This document shows positions 25,947 to 35,900 of a DNA stretch of 64,000 nt, piece after piece (position 1 is the first letter of the stretch; the number at the start of each line of letters is the position of its first letter). Both the position numbers and the translations under genes were made by a program. Origin of the DNA: Nitrospirota bacterium (GTDB taxonomy: Bacteria; Nitrospirota; Thermodesulfovibrionia; Thermodesulfovibrionales; Dissulfurispiraceae). The stretch covers positions 1 to 64,000 of the forward strand of contig JBFMHE010000019.1 in the NCBI GenBank assembly GCA_040752355.1, in the 5' to 3' direction. The notes under the pieces are model-generated. The model saw nothing but the letters and a program-made list of their open reading frames with translations. It ran no database searches and was not told the origin of the DNA.

Positions 25947-26195
25947 ATGGCTGACAACGGCTCAAAAGTGGAAGAGATCATAGACGGCTTGACCTGCCCC
26001 AAAGCATTAAGCTGCTATAACTCGAAATTCAATAATCTCTGCAAAGCCCTGGACATAGGACTGGAATCATTTCTCATCTGCCTGGAAGAGAAGAAGAACG
26101 GCCCCCGGAGCTGCAAATTCTCGGTCCCCTTCGGCGATACCTTCTTCTGCCAATGCCCGCTCCGTGTCTACATCGCCAAATCACTCAAGAAATAG
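25947..26195 (+). CDS. Small cysteine-containing hypothetical protein
   Basis: This product of 82 residues contains seven cysteines, in CPKALSC, LCKAL, LICLEE, SCKF and CQCPLR. The C-terminal CxC followed by PLRVYIAKSLKK and the spacing suggest a metal or zinc site. I do not recognise it. It stops one base before the stop of the convergent RNA methyltransferase gene. TATAGT at 25922-25927 is a possible -10 element, and the start has no clear ribosome-binding site. Confidence 0.6.
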   Translation: MADNGSKVEEIIDGLTCPKALSCYNSKFNNLCKALDIGLESFLICLEEKKNGPRSCKFSVPFGDTFFCQCPLRVYIAKSLKK

Positions 26196-26196
26196 C

Positions 26197-27438
26197 TTAC
26201 CGTAACCGCAGAATCGCGAGCGACTCTATATGATAGGTCTGCGGAAAGAAGTCGATCATGCGGACCGATTCCACGTCGTACCTGGCAGCTAACTTTTTCA
26301 GATCCCGTGCGAGTGTCGCCGGATTGCAGGAAATATAGACGATGCAGCCGGGCATGAGGGCGAGGACCCTTTCGACCGCCCGGTTCGAGAGCCCCAGCCG
26401 CGGAGGGTCGGTGATCAGGATATCGATACGTTCCTTTACCGCAAGCTGTTCTGCCGGCGACGTTACGAATCGGTAGTTCCTGATACGGTTGCGCTCCTTG
26501 TTACGCTCGCCGTCCTGAACGGCGGAGGGATTCTCTTCCAGGGCGATCACCGCTTCGGCCTCTCCGGCAAGGGGGAGGGAGAAGTTGCCGGCGCCTGAAT
26601 AGAGGTCGAGAATCCTCTTGCCGCGAAGCGGCGAAAGACGCTCCCTGATGTACCTGACCACCTCGCGGTTGAGCTCCCAATGGCTCTGGAAAAAGCTCTG
26701 CGGCGAGATCGCGTACCCCAAACCGAGGAGGTCGAGCGTGATGCGGGGTTCCCCGACACAGAGCGTCCTCTTCTTGCCGATCTCGATACACGCCCCGGAC
26801 AGGCCCGCGCCGAGCAGCGCGGCTCCGGCCTGTCCAGCGTCTCTCGGGGAACCGCTCATGCCTTTAAGCAGGGCGGTGACCCCGCTGTCCCCGCCTCCTG
26901 ACGAGAGGTGAATCTCCTTGAAATCGAAGCTGCCGAGGAGCCTTCGCGCTGTTCCGAGCTGCGCATTGATCGTCTCGTGCATCAAGGGGCAGGACTCGAT
27001 ATCGACGACTTCCCGCGTCCGCTCCTTGTAAAATCCGAGTTTGCCCCCGGCTGCCTTGAACTGCCCCCTCAGCCGGTAATGCCAGGGGGGCTCGTGGATG
27101 AGAGGAGGAGCGAAGAGGGGATCCATTCCGGCGATGCGCCGCAGCGTACCCCGGAGGACCTCTTCCTTTATAAGCACCTGACGCTTATAGGATATATGTT
27201 GAAGCTGACACCCGCCGCATACGCCGAAATAGGGGCAGGATGGCGCCACCCGGTCAGGGGAGGGCTCGACGATGGTCACGGCCGCGGCCTTGCAGTAGTC
27301 GCTCTTCTCTTCCTCGATCCTGGCTTCGACACGCTCTCCGGGAATAGTCCCTTTGATCATGACGACTTTTCCTTCGAGAGTACCTATGGTAAGCCCGCCG
27401 TAGGCAGGATGCTCAGCGCTGATGGTTACTAACGGCAT
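26197..27438 (-). CDS. 23S rRNA (uracil-5-)-methyltransferase, RumA/RlmD family
   Basis: This protein of 413 residues is a SAM-dependent m5U RNA methyltransferase. It has an N-terminal TRAM-like beta domain (VVMIKGTIPGERVEARI), the 4Fe-4S cluster motif CPYFGVCGGCQLQH with a fourth cysteine in SCPLMHE, the SAM motif DLYSGAGNFSLPLA, ITDPPRLGLS, and the catalytic cysteine in YISCNPATLARDLKKL. The target may be U1939 (RlmD) or U747 (RlmC) of 23S rRNA, or a tRNA position. ATG 27438 (MPLVTISAEH) is preferred over 27471 because the added residues are not conserved-looking. Confidence 0.92.
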   Translation of the reverse strand: MPLVTISAEHPAYGGLTIGTLEGKVVMIKGTIPGERVEARIEEEKSDYCKAAAVTIVEPSPDRVAPSCPYFGVCGGCQLQHISYKRQVLIKEEVLRGTLRRIAGMDPLFAPPLIHEPPWHYRLRGQFKAAGGKLGFYKERTREVVDIESCPLMHETINAQLGTARRLLGSFDFKEIHLSSGGGDSGVTALLKGMSGSPRDAGQAGAALLGAGLSGACIEIGKKRTLCVGEPRITLDLLGLGYAISPQSFFQSHWELNREVVRYIRERLSPLRGKRILDLYSGAGNFSLPLAGEAEAVIALEENPSAVQDGERNKERNRIRNYRFVTSPAEQLAVKERIDILITDPPRLGLSNRAVERVLALMPGCIVYISCNPATLARDLKKLAARYDVESVRMIDFFPQTYHIESLAILRLR

Positions 27439-27612
27439 ATACTCAAGTTTACCATACCGCTCGCATACCATTCCCCGCCCCCAACGCTCACCATTCTCAC
27501 TAACTGCTATGAATTATCATTATTTCAGGAAATTCATGGCCCTCTGTATTTTTTGTTGCAACTCCACCGGGAAAGACTGATAATTATTTTACAGCATCTT
27601 GCGTAATATATA

Positions 27613-27641
27613 TTGACACGATTCGACTAAAGAGGTATCAT
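27613..27641 (+). promoter_or_regulatory. Sigma-70 promoter of the dnaJ-hspR operon
   Basis: A consensus TTGACA (27613-27618), 17-bp spacer and TATCAT (27636-27641) lie 24 bp before ATG 27665. No full HAIR element (CTTGAGT-N7-ACTCAAG) is seen nearby, although a lone ACTCAAG half occurs at about 27443-27449. Confidence 0.75.
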
Positions 27642-27664
27642 ATGGAAAGAAAGAGGTGAAGACC

Positions 27665-28768
27665 ATGGCGACGACCGTGAAGGACTACTACAAGGTACTC
27701 GGCATTTCCAAGGAAGCCTCGCAGGATGATATTAAAAAGGCGTTCAGGAAGCTTGCGCGCAAATATCATCCGGACCTGAACCCCGGCGACAAGGCTGCTG
27801 AGGAGAAGTTCAAGGAGGTCAACGAGGCCTACGCGATTCTCGGCGACCCTGAAAAGCGCAAACAGTACGACAGCGGCGGGATGAACTTCGAACAGTTCGG
27901 CGGAGCAGAGGGATTCAGGGGCTTTGGCGGCTTCGGCGGGTTCGAAGGCGGCGAGGGCTTCGATTTCAGCGATATCTTCGGCGATATCTTCGGCGGCGCA
28001 CGGCCGGGAAGGACCGCGCATCATGCCCGGGGAGAGGATCTTGTGATGGGCATCGAGCTCACTCTGGAAGATGCATTCAAGGGGGTGACGAGGCCGATTA
28101 CGATAACGAGAAACGCTGCCTGTCACGCCTGCGGCGGCAGCGGCGCCGAATCCTTCCAGACCTGCCCTACCTGCAAAGGAACAGGGCAGGCACAGGCGTC
28201 GCGCGGCTTCTTCCGGATGGCCCAGGTCTGCCCCGAGTGCGGCGGCACCGGCAAGAAGGTGACGGCGGTCTGCAAGAAGTGCGGCGGCAGGGGGACGACC
28301 GCGCAGACCGAGACCATGAAAGTAAAGATCCCTGCCGGCGTCGACAACGGCTCGGTGGTCCGGTTGAAGGGAAAGGGCAATAACGGCATCGGCGGCGGGC
28401 CTGCCGGCGACCTGCTCATCGAGATCTCGATCAGGCCCCACCCGATCTTCACCCGGAAAGGCGACAACATCCATGTGCAGCTCCCGGTGACCTTCGGAGA
28501 GGCTGCGCTCGGCGCAAAGGTCGAGGTGCCGACCATCGACGGCACGGCGGTGATGAAGCTGCCGCCGGGAACGCAGGGCGGCCAGCGATTCAAGCTCGCC
28601 GGCAAGGGCTTCCATCACCCCCGGACAAAGGCCCGCGGCGACGAGTTTGTGGAGATAAAGATCATCGTTCCCAAAAACATCCCCGAGAGCGCGAAAGAGG
28701 CGATCAAGGAGATCGAGTCCCTGTACAAGGAGGACCCGAGGAAGAGGATGGTGAGCGAGCATGTTTAG
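27665..28768 (+). CDS. dnaJ: DnaJ/Hsp40 co-chaperone
   Basis: The 367-residue type I Hsp40 delivers unfolded proteins to DnaK and stimulates its ATPase. The J domain ([20 protein letters not shown]) carries the expected HPD in [11 protein letters not shown] Gly/Phe-rich linker follows ([14 protein letters not shown]), then the zinc domain with four repeats [24 protein letters not shown] and CKKCGGRG, and the C-terminal substrate domains. The ATG at 27665 is chosen over an in-frame GTG nine bases upstream. It overlaps hspR by 8 bp. dnaK and grpE are not in this window. Confidence 0.95.
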   Translation: MATTVKDYYKVLGISKEASQDDIKKAFRKLARKYHPDLNPGDKAAEEKFKEVNEAYAILGDPEKRKQYDSGGMNFEQFGGAEGFRGFGGFGGFEGGEGFDFSDIFGDIFGGARPGRTAHHARGEDLVMGIELTLEDAFKGVTRPITITRNAACHACGGSGAESFQTCPTCKGTGQAQASRGFFRMAQVCPECGGTGKKVTAVCKKCGGRGTTAQTETMKVKIPAGVDNGSVVRLKGKGNNGIGGGPAGDLLIEISIRPHPIFTRKGDNIHVQLPVTFGEAALGAKVEVPTIDGTAVMKLPPGTQGGQRFKLAGKGFHHPRTKARGDEFVEIKIIVPKNIPESAKEAIKEIESLYKEDPRKRMVSEHV

Positions 28769-29114
28769 AAAGAGACAGGATAAGAGGAGCCCCGTCTACA
28801 TGATAAGCGCGGTGTCGAGGATCCTCGACGTGCATCCCCAGACCTTGAGGATGTACGAGCGCGAGGGCTTTGTCTGCCCCCACCGCATCAACCGGCAGCG
28901 GCTCTATTCGGACGAGGATATCGAGCGGCTCGACCTCGTTATCAGGCTTACCAAGGAGCTGGGGGTCAACAAGGCGGGCGTGGATATCATACTCAGGATG
29001 AGAGAGCGGCTGAGCTCGCTGCATGAGGAGATGAACGATCTGCTGCGGTTTCTGGACGACGATATGCGGCGGGAGTTCGAGCAGCGGCTGCAGAAGATTT
29101 TCAGCGAGAAGTGA
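28761..29114 (+). CDS. hspR: MerR-family heat-shock repressor HspR
   Basis: This 117-residue MerR-type DNA-binding protein has the family start [40 protein letters not shown], and a helical C-terminus ([20 protein letters not shown]). HspR in other bacteria represses dnaK/clpB operons with DnaK as co-repressor. Its ATG lies inside the end of dnaJ, and clpB follows after 61 bp, matching that role. The usual HAIR operator is not evident, so either the site differs or it is imperfect. Confidence 0.88.
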   Translation: MFRKRQDKRSPVYMISAVSRILDVHPQTLRMYEREGFVCPHRINRQRLYSDEDIERLDLVIRLTKELGVNKAGVDIILRMRERLSSLHEEMNDLLRFLDDDMRREFEQRLQKIFSEK

Positions 29115-29175
29115 CAAGGCTTTATTGCAGGGACATTATTTTTCGGATAGAGTGTTGCAAGAAGGAGGAATTACG

Positions 29176-31821
29176 ATGAGACTGGATAAGTTGACTATCA
29201 AGAGCCAGGAGGCGCTGCAGGAGGCCCAGGCGACAGCCGAACGCAAGGGGAACCAGCAGCTCGATGTGGAGCACCTGCTTGCGGCCCTCCTCGAAGATGA
29301 AGAAGGAATCGTTTACCAGATACTCCAGCGGCTTGGGGTAAGCATCGACCAGCTGAAGGGAGATATCGGCAAGGAAATAGAAAAATTTCCCAAGGTGTCG
29401 GGCGCGGCGCCGATGGGGCAGCTCTACCTCTCGCCGCGGCTGAAGGCGGTGCTCGAAAAGGCGTTCGAGGAAGCGACCCATCTTACCGATGAATACATCA
29501 GCGTCGAGCACCTGCTGCTCGCGATCGCGAACGCCTACGGCCCTGCTGCCGAGATTCTCAAGAAGAACGGGGCAGCGCCCGATGCGATACTGAACGCCAT
29601 GCAGGAGATCCGCGGCGTCCACCGCGTGACCGACCCGAATCCCGAAGAAAAGTACCAGGCGCTGAAAAAGTACGGCAAAGACCTTACCGAGCTGGCGAAG
29701 AAGGGAAAGCTCGATCCTGTCATCGGCAGGGATGAAGAGATAAGAAGGGTCATTCAGGTGCTTTCGCGGAGGACGAAGAACAACCCTGTCCTCATCGGCG
29801 ACCCCGGCGTCGGAAAGACCGCCATCGCCGAAGGCCTCGCCCAGAGGATCGTTGCCGGCGACGTGCCCGAGACGCTCAAGGACAAGCGGCTGGTCACCCT
29901 CGATATCGGCGCCCTCGTCGCGGGGTCCAAGTTCAGGGGCGAGTTCGAGGAGCGGCTGAAGGCGGTGCTGAAGGAGATCGAGCAGTCCGAAGGCAAGATC
30001 ATCACCTTCATCGACGAGCTCCATACGCTCGTCGGCGCGGGCTCAGCCGAAGGCTCGGTGGATGCCTCGAACATGCTCAAGCCCGCCCTGGCGCGGGGTG
30101 AATTGCGCTGCGTCGGCGCGACGACGATCAACGAATACCGCAAGTATATCGAGAAGGACCCGGCCCTGGAGCGGCGGTTCCAGCCCGTCCTCGTCAAGGA
30201 GCCTTCGGTCGAAGACACCATCTCGATCCTGCGGGGGCTCAAGGAGCGGTACGAAGTGCACCACGGCGTGAAGATAAAAGATTCGGCGCTCGTCGCCGCT
30301 GCGGTGCTGTCGCACCGGTATATAACGGACCGGTTTCTCCCGGACAAGGCCATCGACCTCATCGACGAGTCGGCGGCACGGCTGAGGATGGAGATCGACA
30401 GCATGCCCATCGAGCTCGACGAGATCGAGCGCAGGCTGCGCCAGCTCGAGATCGAGCGGCAGGCGGTGATGCGCGACGACGGCTCCGGGGACGCGCGGGA
30501 GAAGCTCGACAAGCTGGGCCGCGAAGCAGCCGAGCTCCAGTCGAGGAGGGATGCACTCAGGGCTCAGTGGATGGGTGAGAAGGAGGTCATTCAAAAGATC
30601 AGGGACATCAAGGAGCAGATCGAGAAGGCGAAGATCGAGTCCGATATGGCCGAGCGTGAGGGCAACCTCGCCAGGGCCGCTGAGCTGCGCTATGGAAAGC
30701 TCCTCGAGCTGCAGAAACAGCTCGACGAGTGGAGCAAGAAGCTCGCGGAGAACCAGGCGCGGCGGAGAATGCTCAAGGAAGAGGTGGACGAAGAGGACAT
30801 CGCCGAGGTCGTCTCGAAGTGGACCGGGATCCCGGTCTCGAGAATGCTCGAGAGCGAGGTCCAGAAGCTGATCAAGATGGAGGACAACCTGAAGCGGCGG
30901 GTCATCGGCCAGCACGAGGCGATCGTGGCGGTATCGAATGCGATCAGGAGGGCCCGCGCCGGAATCCAGGACCCCAACAGGCCCATCGGCTCGTTCCTCT
31001 TCCTGGGGCCCACCGGCGTCGGCAAGACGGAGCTCGCAAAGGCCCTTGCCGAGTTCCTCTTCGACGATGAAACGGCGGTGGTGCGTATCGATATGTCGGA
31101 GTACCAGGAGCGGCATACGGTCTCGCGGCTGATCGGCGCGCCTCCGGGCTATGTGGGCTACGAGGAGGGCGGCCAGCTCACCGAAGCGGTGCGCAGGAAA
31201 CCCTATTCGGTCGTCCTCTTCGACGAGGTCGAGAAGGCGCACCCCGAGGTCTTCAACGTCCTGCTCCAGCTCCTCGACGACGGGCGGCTGACGGACGGCC
31301 ACGGCAGGACGGTCGATTTCAGGAATACCGTGGTCATCATGACCTCGAACATAGGCAGCACCCACATCCAGGAGCTGCTCGAGGAGCGGGCCCAGAGACC
31401 GGCCGCCTACTGGGTGGGCGAGGACAACAGCCTGCGCTCCAGGGTAATGGAGGATCTCAAGGCCTTCTTCAGGCCCGAATTCCTGAACAGGGTCGACGAT
31501 ATCCTCATCTTCAATCCGCTGAGCGAGGAGCTGCTGAAGAGCATCGTCGAGATCCAGGTGAACAGGATGAAGAAGTATCTCCAGGAGAAGAAGATCGATA
31601 TAGCCCTGACCGATGCGGCAAAGGAGCACATCGCGAAGATCGGCTACGATCCGGTCTACGGCGCCCGGCCCCTGAAGCGGGCGATACAGAAGGAGATACT
31701 CAACCCCCTGGCGATGAAGCTCCTCGACGGCACCTTCAAGGAGGGCGACGTGGTCGAAGTGGACTACGCAGACGGCCATCTCGTATTCAACACGCTCGCA
31801 GTGGGAGAAGTGGTCGGATAA
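29176..31821 (+). CDS. clpB: ATP-dependent disaggregase ClpB
   Basis: The 881-residue Hsp100 chaperone resolves protein aggregates with DnaK. Domains in order are the Clp N repeats (residues 1-140), AAA+ module 1 with Walker [17 protein letters not shown] and Walker B ITFIDELH, the middle coiled coil around residues 400-520, AAA+ module 2 with [16 protein letters not shown] and [16 protein letters not shown], and the small C-terminal domain with [18 protein letters not shown] 29176 follows AAGGAGGAATT. The gene is tightly linked to dnaJ-hspR and hsp20. Confidence 0.97.
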   Translation: MRLDKLTIKSQEALQEAQATAERKGNQQLDVEHLLAALLEDEEGIVYQILQRLGVSIDQLKGDIGKEIEKFPKVSGAAPMGQLYLSPRLKAVLEKAFEEATHLTDEYISVEHLLLAIANAYGPAAEILKKNGAAPDAILNAMQEIRGVHRVTDPNPEEKYQALKKYGKDLTELAKKGKLDPVIGRDEEIRRVIQVLSRRTKNNPVLIGDPGVGKTAIAEGLAQRIVAGDVPETLKDKRLVTLDIGALVAGSKFRGEFEERLKAVLKEIEQSEGKIITFIDELHTLVGAGSAEGSVDASNMLKPALARGELRCVGATTINEYRKYIEKDPALERRFQPVLVKEPSVEDTISILRGLKERYEVHHGVKIKDSALVAAAVLSHRYITDRFLPDKAIDLIDESAARLRMEIDSMPIELDEIERRLRQLEIERQAVMRDDGSGDAREKLDKLGREAAELQSRRDALRAQWMGEKEVIQKIRDIKEQIEKAKIESDMAEREGNLARAAELRYGKLLELQKQLDEWSKKLAENQARRRMLKEEVDEEDIAEVVSKWTGIPVSRMLESEVQKLIKMEDNLKRRVIGQHEAIVAVSNAIRRARAGIQDPNRPIGSFLFLGPTGVGKTELAKALAEFLFDDETAVVRIDMSEYQERHTVSRLIGAPPGYVGYEEGGQLTEAVRRKPYSVVLFDEVEKAHPEVFNVLLQLLDDGRLTDGHGRTVDFRNTVVIMTSNIGSTHIQELLEERAQRPAAYWVGEDNSLRSRVMEDLKAFFRPEFLNRVDDILIFNPLSEELLKSIVEIQVNRMKKYLQEKKIDIALTDAAKEHIAKIGYDPVYGARPLKRAIQKEILNPLAMKLLDGTFKEGDVVEVDYADGHLVFNTLAVGEVVG

Positions 31822-31829
31822 TAAACAAT

Positions 31830-31880
31830 CGGGAGCGGTTAACGCTGAGGGGGTCTCCTGCCTCGCCTTGACCGCTCCCG
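31830..31880 (+). other. Intercistronic hairpin between clpB and hsp20
   Basis: CGGGAGCGGT (31830-31839) pairs perfectly with ACCGCTCCCG (31871-31880). No T-run follows, so it may be an RNA-processing, stability or partial-attenuation element in a clpB-hsp20 transcript. Confidence 0.5.
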
Positions 31881-31901
31881 CAATCACATAAGGAGGCGGC
31901 T

Positions 31902-32360
31902 ATGTCGGTTATGAAGTGGGGCCCGTTGAAGGAGCTCGAAGAGATGCGAAGGGATATGGACAGGCTGTTCGAGGAGTTCCTTTCCCCGGCGCGGAGGAAA
32001 AGGAGCTGGACACCGAAAACAGAGACGGGAGTCGTGGTTCCGAACATCGATATGTACGACCGGGGCACGGAAATCGTGATACGGGCCGAGCTCCCCGGCG
32101 TCGCGAAAGAGGACCTCGACCTCTCGATAACCAAGGAGGCCCTGGTTATCAGGGGCGAAGTAAGGCGGGAGGAAGAGGCGGGAGACGAGACCGTTTACCT
32201 GAGCGAGCGCAGCTTCGGCGCCTTCTCCCGGACCATCCCGTTGCCCGTCGAGGTCGAGAGCGAACGGGCGAAGGCGTCTTTCAAGAACGGAATACTCGAG
32301 CTGGTCATTCCAAAAAAAGAGGAGTCGAAGCCTAAAGAGATCAAGATAGAGGTTTCGTAG
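31902..32360 (+). CDS. Small heat-shock protein (Hsp20/alpha-crystallin)
   Basis: This 152-residue ATP-independent holdase has the alpha-crystallin domain from about residue 45 (VVPNIDMYDRGTEIVIRAEL) to residue 140. Family signatures are LPGVAKEDLDLSITKEALVI and SFKNGILELVIPKKEE. An AAGGAGGCGG site precedes the ATG. It is 80 bp behind clpB on the same strand and likely belongs to the same heat-shock regulon. Confidence 0.93.
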   Translation: MSVMKWGPLKELEEMRRDMDRLFEEFLSPARRKRSWTPKTETGVVVPNIDMYDRGTEIVIRAELPGVAKEDLDLSITKEALVIRGEVRREEEAGDETVYLSERSFGAFSRTIPLPVEVESERAKASFKNGILELVIPKKEESKPKEIKIEVS

Positions 32361-32409
32361 CGACCGTCAGCCTGTGGGATTGCAGTGCATTATTGTTACG
32401 GGCTCTCAT

Positions 32410-32439
32410 TTGACAAGGTATTACTGTTTCTGATATAAA
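32410..32439 (+). promoter_or_regulatory. Promoter of the tRNA-Asn region
   Basis: TTGACA (32410-32415), an 18-bp spacer and TATAAA (32434-32439) end 19 bp before the truncated tRNA-Asn copy. The same promoter can transcribe the intact tRNA gene at 32562. Confidence 0.65.
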
Positions 32440-32458
32440 AACCTGATGCACTGAAAAT

Positions 32459-32482
32459 TCCCGGGTAGCTCAGCCGGCAGAG
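32459..32482 (+). pseudogene. Truncated 5' copy of tRNA-Asn
   Basis: TCCCGGGTAGCTCAGCCGGC and the following AGAG are identical to the start of the intact tRNA-Asn gene 103 bp downstream (25 identical bases when the preceding T is counted). After this, the sequence switches to TCCGCCTCAGGCGGA, the palindromic core of the repeat at 9600-9643. The anticodon and 3' half are missing, so it cannot make a tRNA. Confidence 0.75.
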
Positions 32483-32561
32483 TCCGCCTCAGGCGGATTA
32501 ACCGCCCTACGGAGGGCCTGCCCGGAGATTGATAGTAGTGCAAAACAGGTGAAGTGAGATT

Positions 32562-32637
32562 TCCCGGGTAGCTCAGCCGGCAGAGCAGGTGGCTGTTAAC
32601 CACCCTGTCGGGGGTTCGAATCCCTCCCCGGGAGCCA
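32562..32637 (+). tRNA. tRNA-Asn (anticodon GTT)
   Basis: The cloverleaf is complete: acceptor TCCCGGG with CCCGGGA, D arm GCTCAGCCGGCAGAGC, anticodon stem GGTGG/CCACC with loop CTGTTAA (anticodon GTT), T arm GGGGGTTCGAATCCCTC, discriminator G and an encoded CCA end. Confidence 0.97.
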
Positions 32638-32790
32638 CTCTCTCCGGCCTCGTAATCGGTTATCTTGCCCTATTTCGTTTACATAGTGAAGAGCGCCTCA
32701 TCATCACAGTTTTATATAGGCCATACCGATAATCTCTCTCGCAGACTCGCCCAGCATAACGATCCTCGTTACCACGGCACGAAACACACT

Positions 32791-32833
32791 AAATGTTAAG
32801 TTTTCCGACATCATGTCGGAAAACTTAACATTT
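32791..32833. promoter_or_regulatory. 43-bp perfect palindrome, probable enhancer-binding site
   Basis: Arms of 21 bp (32791-32811 and 32813-32833) are perfectly complementary around a single C. Each arm contains TGTTAAGTTTTCCGACA. It lies 58-100 bp before the sigma-54 promoter at 32891-32906, the usual place for binding sites of a sigma-54 activator. The wording resembles the upstream motif I recall for PEP-CTERM/exosortase regulons. Confidence 0.7.
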
Positions 32834-32890
32834 TTCTCCCACCCTGAACTGAAAAATCTTAGAAATCAGCAGAATAATCTTGTCAGGCAA

Positions 32891-32906
32891 TGGCACATTG
32901 CTTGCA
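32891..32906 (+). promoter_or_regulatory. Sigma-54 (-24/-12) promoter
   Basis: TGGCACATTGCTTGCA matches the RpoN consensus TGGCACR-N4-TTGCW at every defined base, with GG and GC ten bases apart. Transcription should begin near 32917, 53 bp before the PKD-protein start codon. Confidence 0.82.
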
Positions 32907-32969
32907 GTCAATTAACTGCAGGTTTTGCGTCTATTTTATCGCTTGTTCATATTAAGGAAGGGAGTAATC

Positions 32970-35900
32970 ATGCGAAAAGAAAATGCGATATTCTTCTTTG
33001 CCATACTGTTTTTGATCCTCGGGTTGGCGCTGTTTTCTGACGGCGCTCCGGCCTGGGCCGCGCCGGAGGTCATCACTGTCCCCGCGAACTCCGCAGACCC
33101 GGCGATCCCCCATCTTGCCTATAACGGACACAAGACCACGCTCAAGGCGATTGCCCGGGGCTTTGCGAGCGTTGCCGAGGCCCAGTCTGCCCGCTTCCGC
33201 TGGGACATCGACGGCGACGGTTCCTTCGACGATGAACCTGACGAGGTGCTGAGGCAGTGCGTCGACGGCACACCCGAGGGGACGACGTGCTACGACCTCG
33301 GCAAGACAATCACGATCCCTACACAGGCGACGAACAGGTTCTTCCATTTCACCGTGCGCCTCTCGATACCGGGCCAGCCCGATGTCTTCGCCACCTACCC
33401 GATCTTTGTCCGGGCCGACGTTCCCGCCCAGACGGACCCGAGCAACAACGGCACGGCGCTGCCCCAGAACGCCACCGACGAGCAGCTCGAAGTGATGCGC
33501 GCCGTGGCCGTGGACGAGGCGCTCTGGTACCAGCACCTCAATATTGCCAATCGCGCCGGAACAGGCGCCGCCATCACGGGCAACATTCCCACAACCACCG
33601 GGGCCCCGCGCGCGACGGCCGCAGCGGCGCTCCTGCTTTATGAGAAGACAGGCCATCCGCCCGCCTATCCGGCCGGGACCTACAGCGGCGCCTCCCCCGC
33701 GGGCTTTGCCGACGCAAATGACTTCCGTTGGAACAACGACCCCTATGCCGAAGATGGGATTCGCCTGTTCAACTACCTGCTCTCGGGCCTGAACGCCATC
33801 GCTATCGACACCGTCGACGAGGCCGACGACGGCACCACCCCCATACCCGGCACGAACGACGGCATAGGGCTGTCGAGTCACTTCGGCTTCGCCTCTTTCT
33901 CAGTGTGGGCGGACGGCACGCTGCCCCTCGCCGCGATTTCCTATTCGGGCCTGGCGGGAACGGTGGCCCAGGTAGGCCACGCGACCTATGTCCAGGGCCG
34001 CAGCATCGAATTCATCGTGCAGCAGATGGCGGATTATATTGTTTACGCCCAGATCGATACCCCCGGCCTCCATTACGGCGGCTGGTACTACTTTCCCAAC
34101 GGTCCCGAAGCCAATAACCACGAGGACTTCGTCCGGGGCATCTTCATGGGCCTTTCGGCGGCGCACGACGGCATGCGCGGCGACGGCGTCTACGTGAACA
34201 ACCGCGTGCGCAACCGTGCAATGAGCTATTTCAAGTACAATCAGGATTCCACGTCGAAACTCGCCCTCTATGTGTCCGGCAGTAGATGGCTCGGCACGGG
34301 CAACTTCTCCGAGACCGGCGATACCCTCATCGCCCTCGGCTTCCTCGGCTGGAGCCAATACAATACTTCCGATGCAACGGTGCTCACCAACGATTACGCC
34401 GGGAACCCCATCACCAGGGGCCAGGCGAGGCAGATCTTCAATGATTATGTGACCGGCGTGGGCAGCAAGTGGCTCTCCTTCCAGGTCGACGGCGATAACT
34501 GGGTGTCGGGTCTCTTCTATAACGACAACGGCACCAACTCAACGCCCTACCTTCGGACCGATCGCATGGGCAACCTGCAGTCCATGTTCGGCTTCGCCGA
34601 GGCATTCGGGACACTGCCGAACGCGTCCGACTTCAGCGTGGTGGCCAACCACAACTGGAAGCGGGAGTTCTCAACCTATCTCATCCGCAACCAGTTCGGC
34701 GACGGCCACTGGCTCGACGCTCTCTGGCCGATCGGCAGCGTGCTCTACAGCCCCCGTTTCTACGGCCCCGTCCTGAGCACCTCCTATGCGGGCCTGACCC
34801 TGACGCCCAACTGGCTCATCCTGCGCCCCGTCGCCATGGGCAGCGCTTCGCCGCTTACGGTGATGGAAGGCTGCTACGGGGAAGGCAACGGCACTGTCAC
34901 CTTCGGCCATGCGAACTCTTTCCATCTCGACCCTTCCGGGCAGATCGCCGAGTATCAGTGGGTATTCGATATGCCACCCGGGTTTGACTGGAACTCCGTC
35001 AACTGGAGCGCCATCCCGGACGGCAGCTACAGCGCCGACGGGAAGGCCTGGCGCGGCACCGACCCCAACGCAACGCCGACATACCAGTATTCCTTACTCG
35101 GCACCTATACGGCTGCCCTCAGAGTGGTGGACAACAATAATCCGGCGAAGACCGATGTGTTCAAGACCGCCATTACCGCTCTTGCGTCGCAGAACCTTGC
35201 TCCCACTGTGAGCGCCGGAGGCCCCTATGTCATCAATCTGGGCGACGGCCTCACCCTGAACGGAAGCGCTTCTGATCCGAACGAGGTATGCGGGGACACG
35301 CTCCGCTACGAGTGGGACCTGAATGGGGACAACGTAACCGACGCCACCACCCTCTCTCCCTCGTTTACGGCGGCGCAGCTGCAGGCATTGAACCCCCCGC
35401 TGGCAGGCGGCAGAATCTATACTATCAAGCTGACCGCCATCGATTCGTTCGGGGTCAGACAAATGGGCATAGGGGCTTCCACCACGGCGACAACGACGCT
35501 CACCATCTTAGATAACGTGCCCTTCGCAATAGCCGCCGCCACACCCCTCACCGCCACCTGCGGTCAAGCGGTGACCTTCGACGGCAGCGGTTCCTTCCAC
35601 GGCAGCCCCTCACACAGCATCGTGAACTATGAATGGGACTTCGACTTCGACGGCGTCTTTGCCGCCGATGCTTCCGGCATTCAGACTACACATGGCTTTA
35701 TATCGAACGGAACGCATAATGTCCTCCTGCGGGTGACGGATGATAATGTTCCGCCCAAGACGGCCTTCGCAAGGGTCTACGTTACGGTCAACGCGGGGAA
35801 CATGCCCCCTGTGGCAAACGCGGGAGGACCGTATAATGTGGAACTCGGCCAGACGGCAGCGCTCACCGGCAGCGCCTCCGCTGACCCCAACGCCCCCTGC

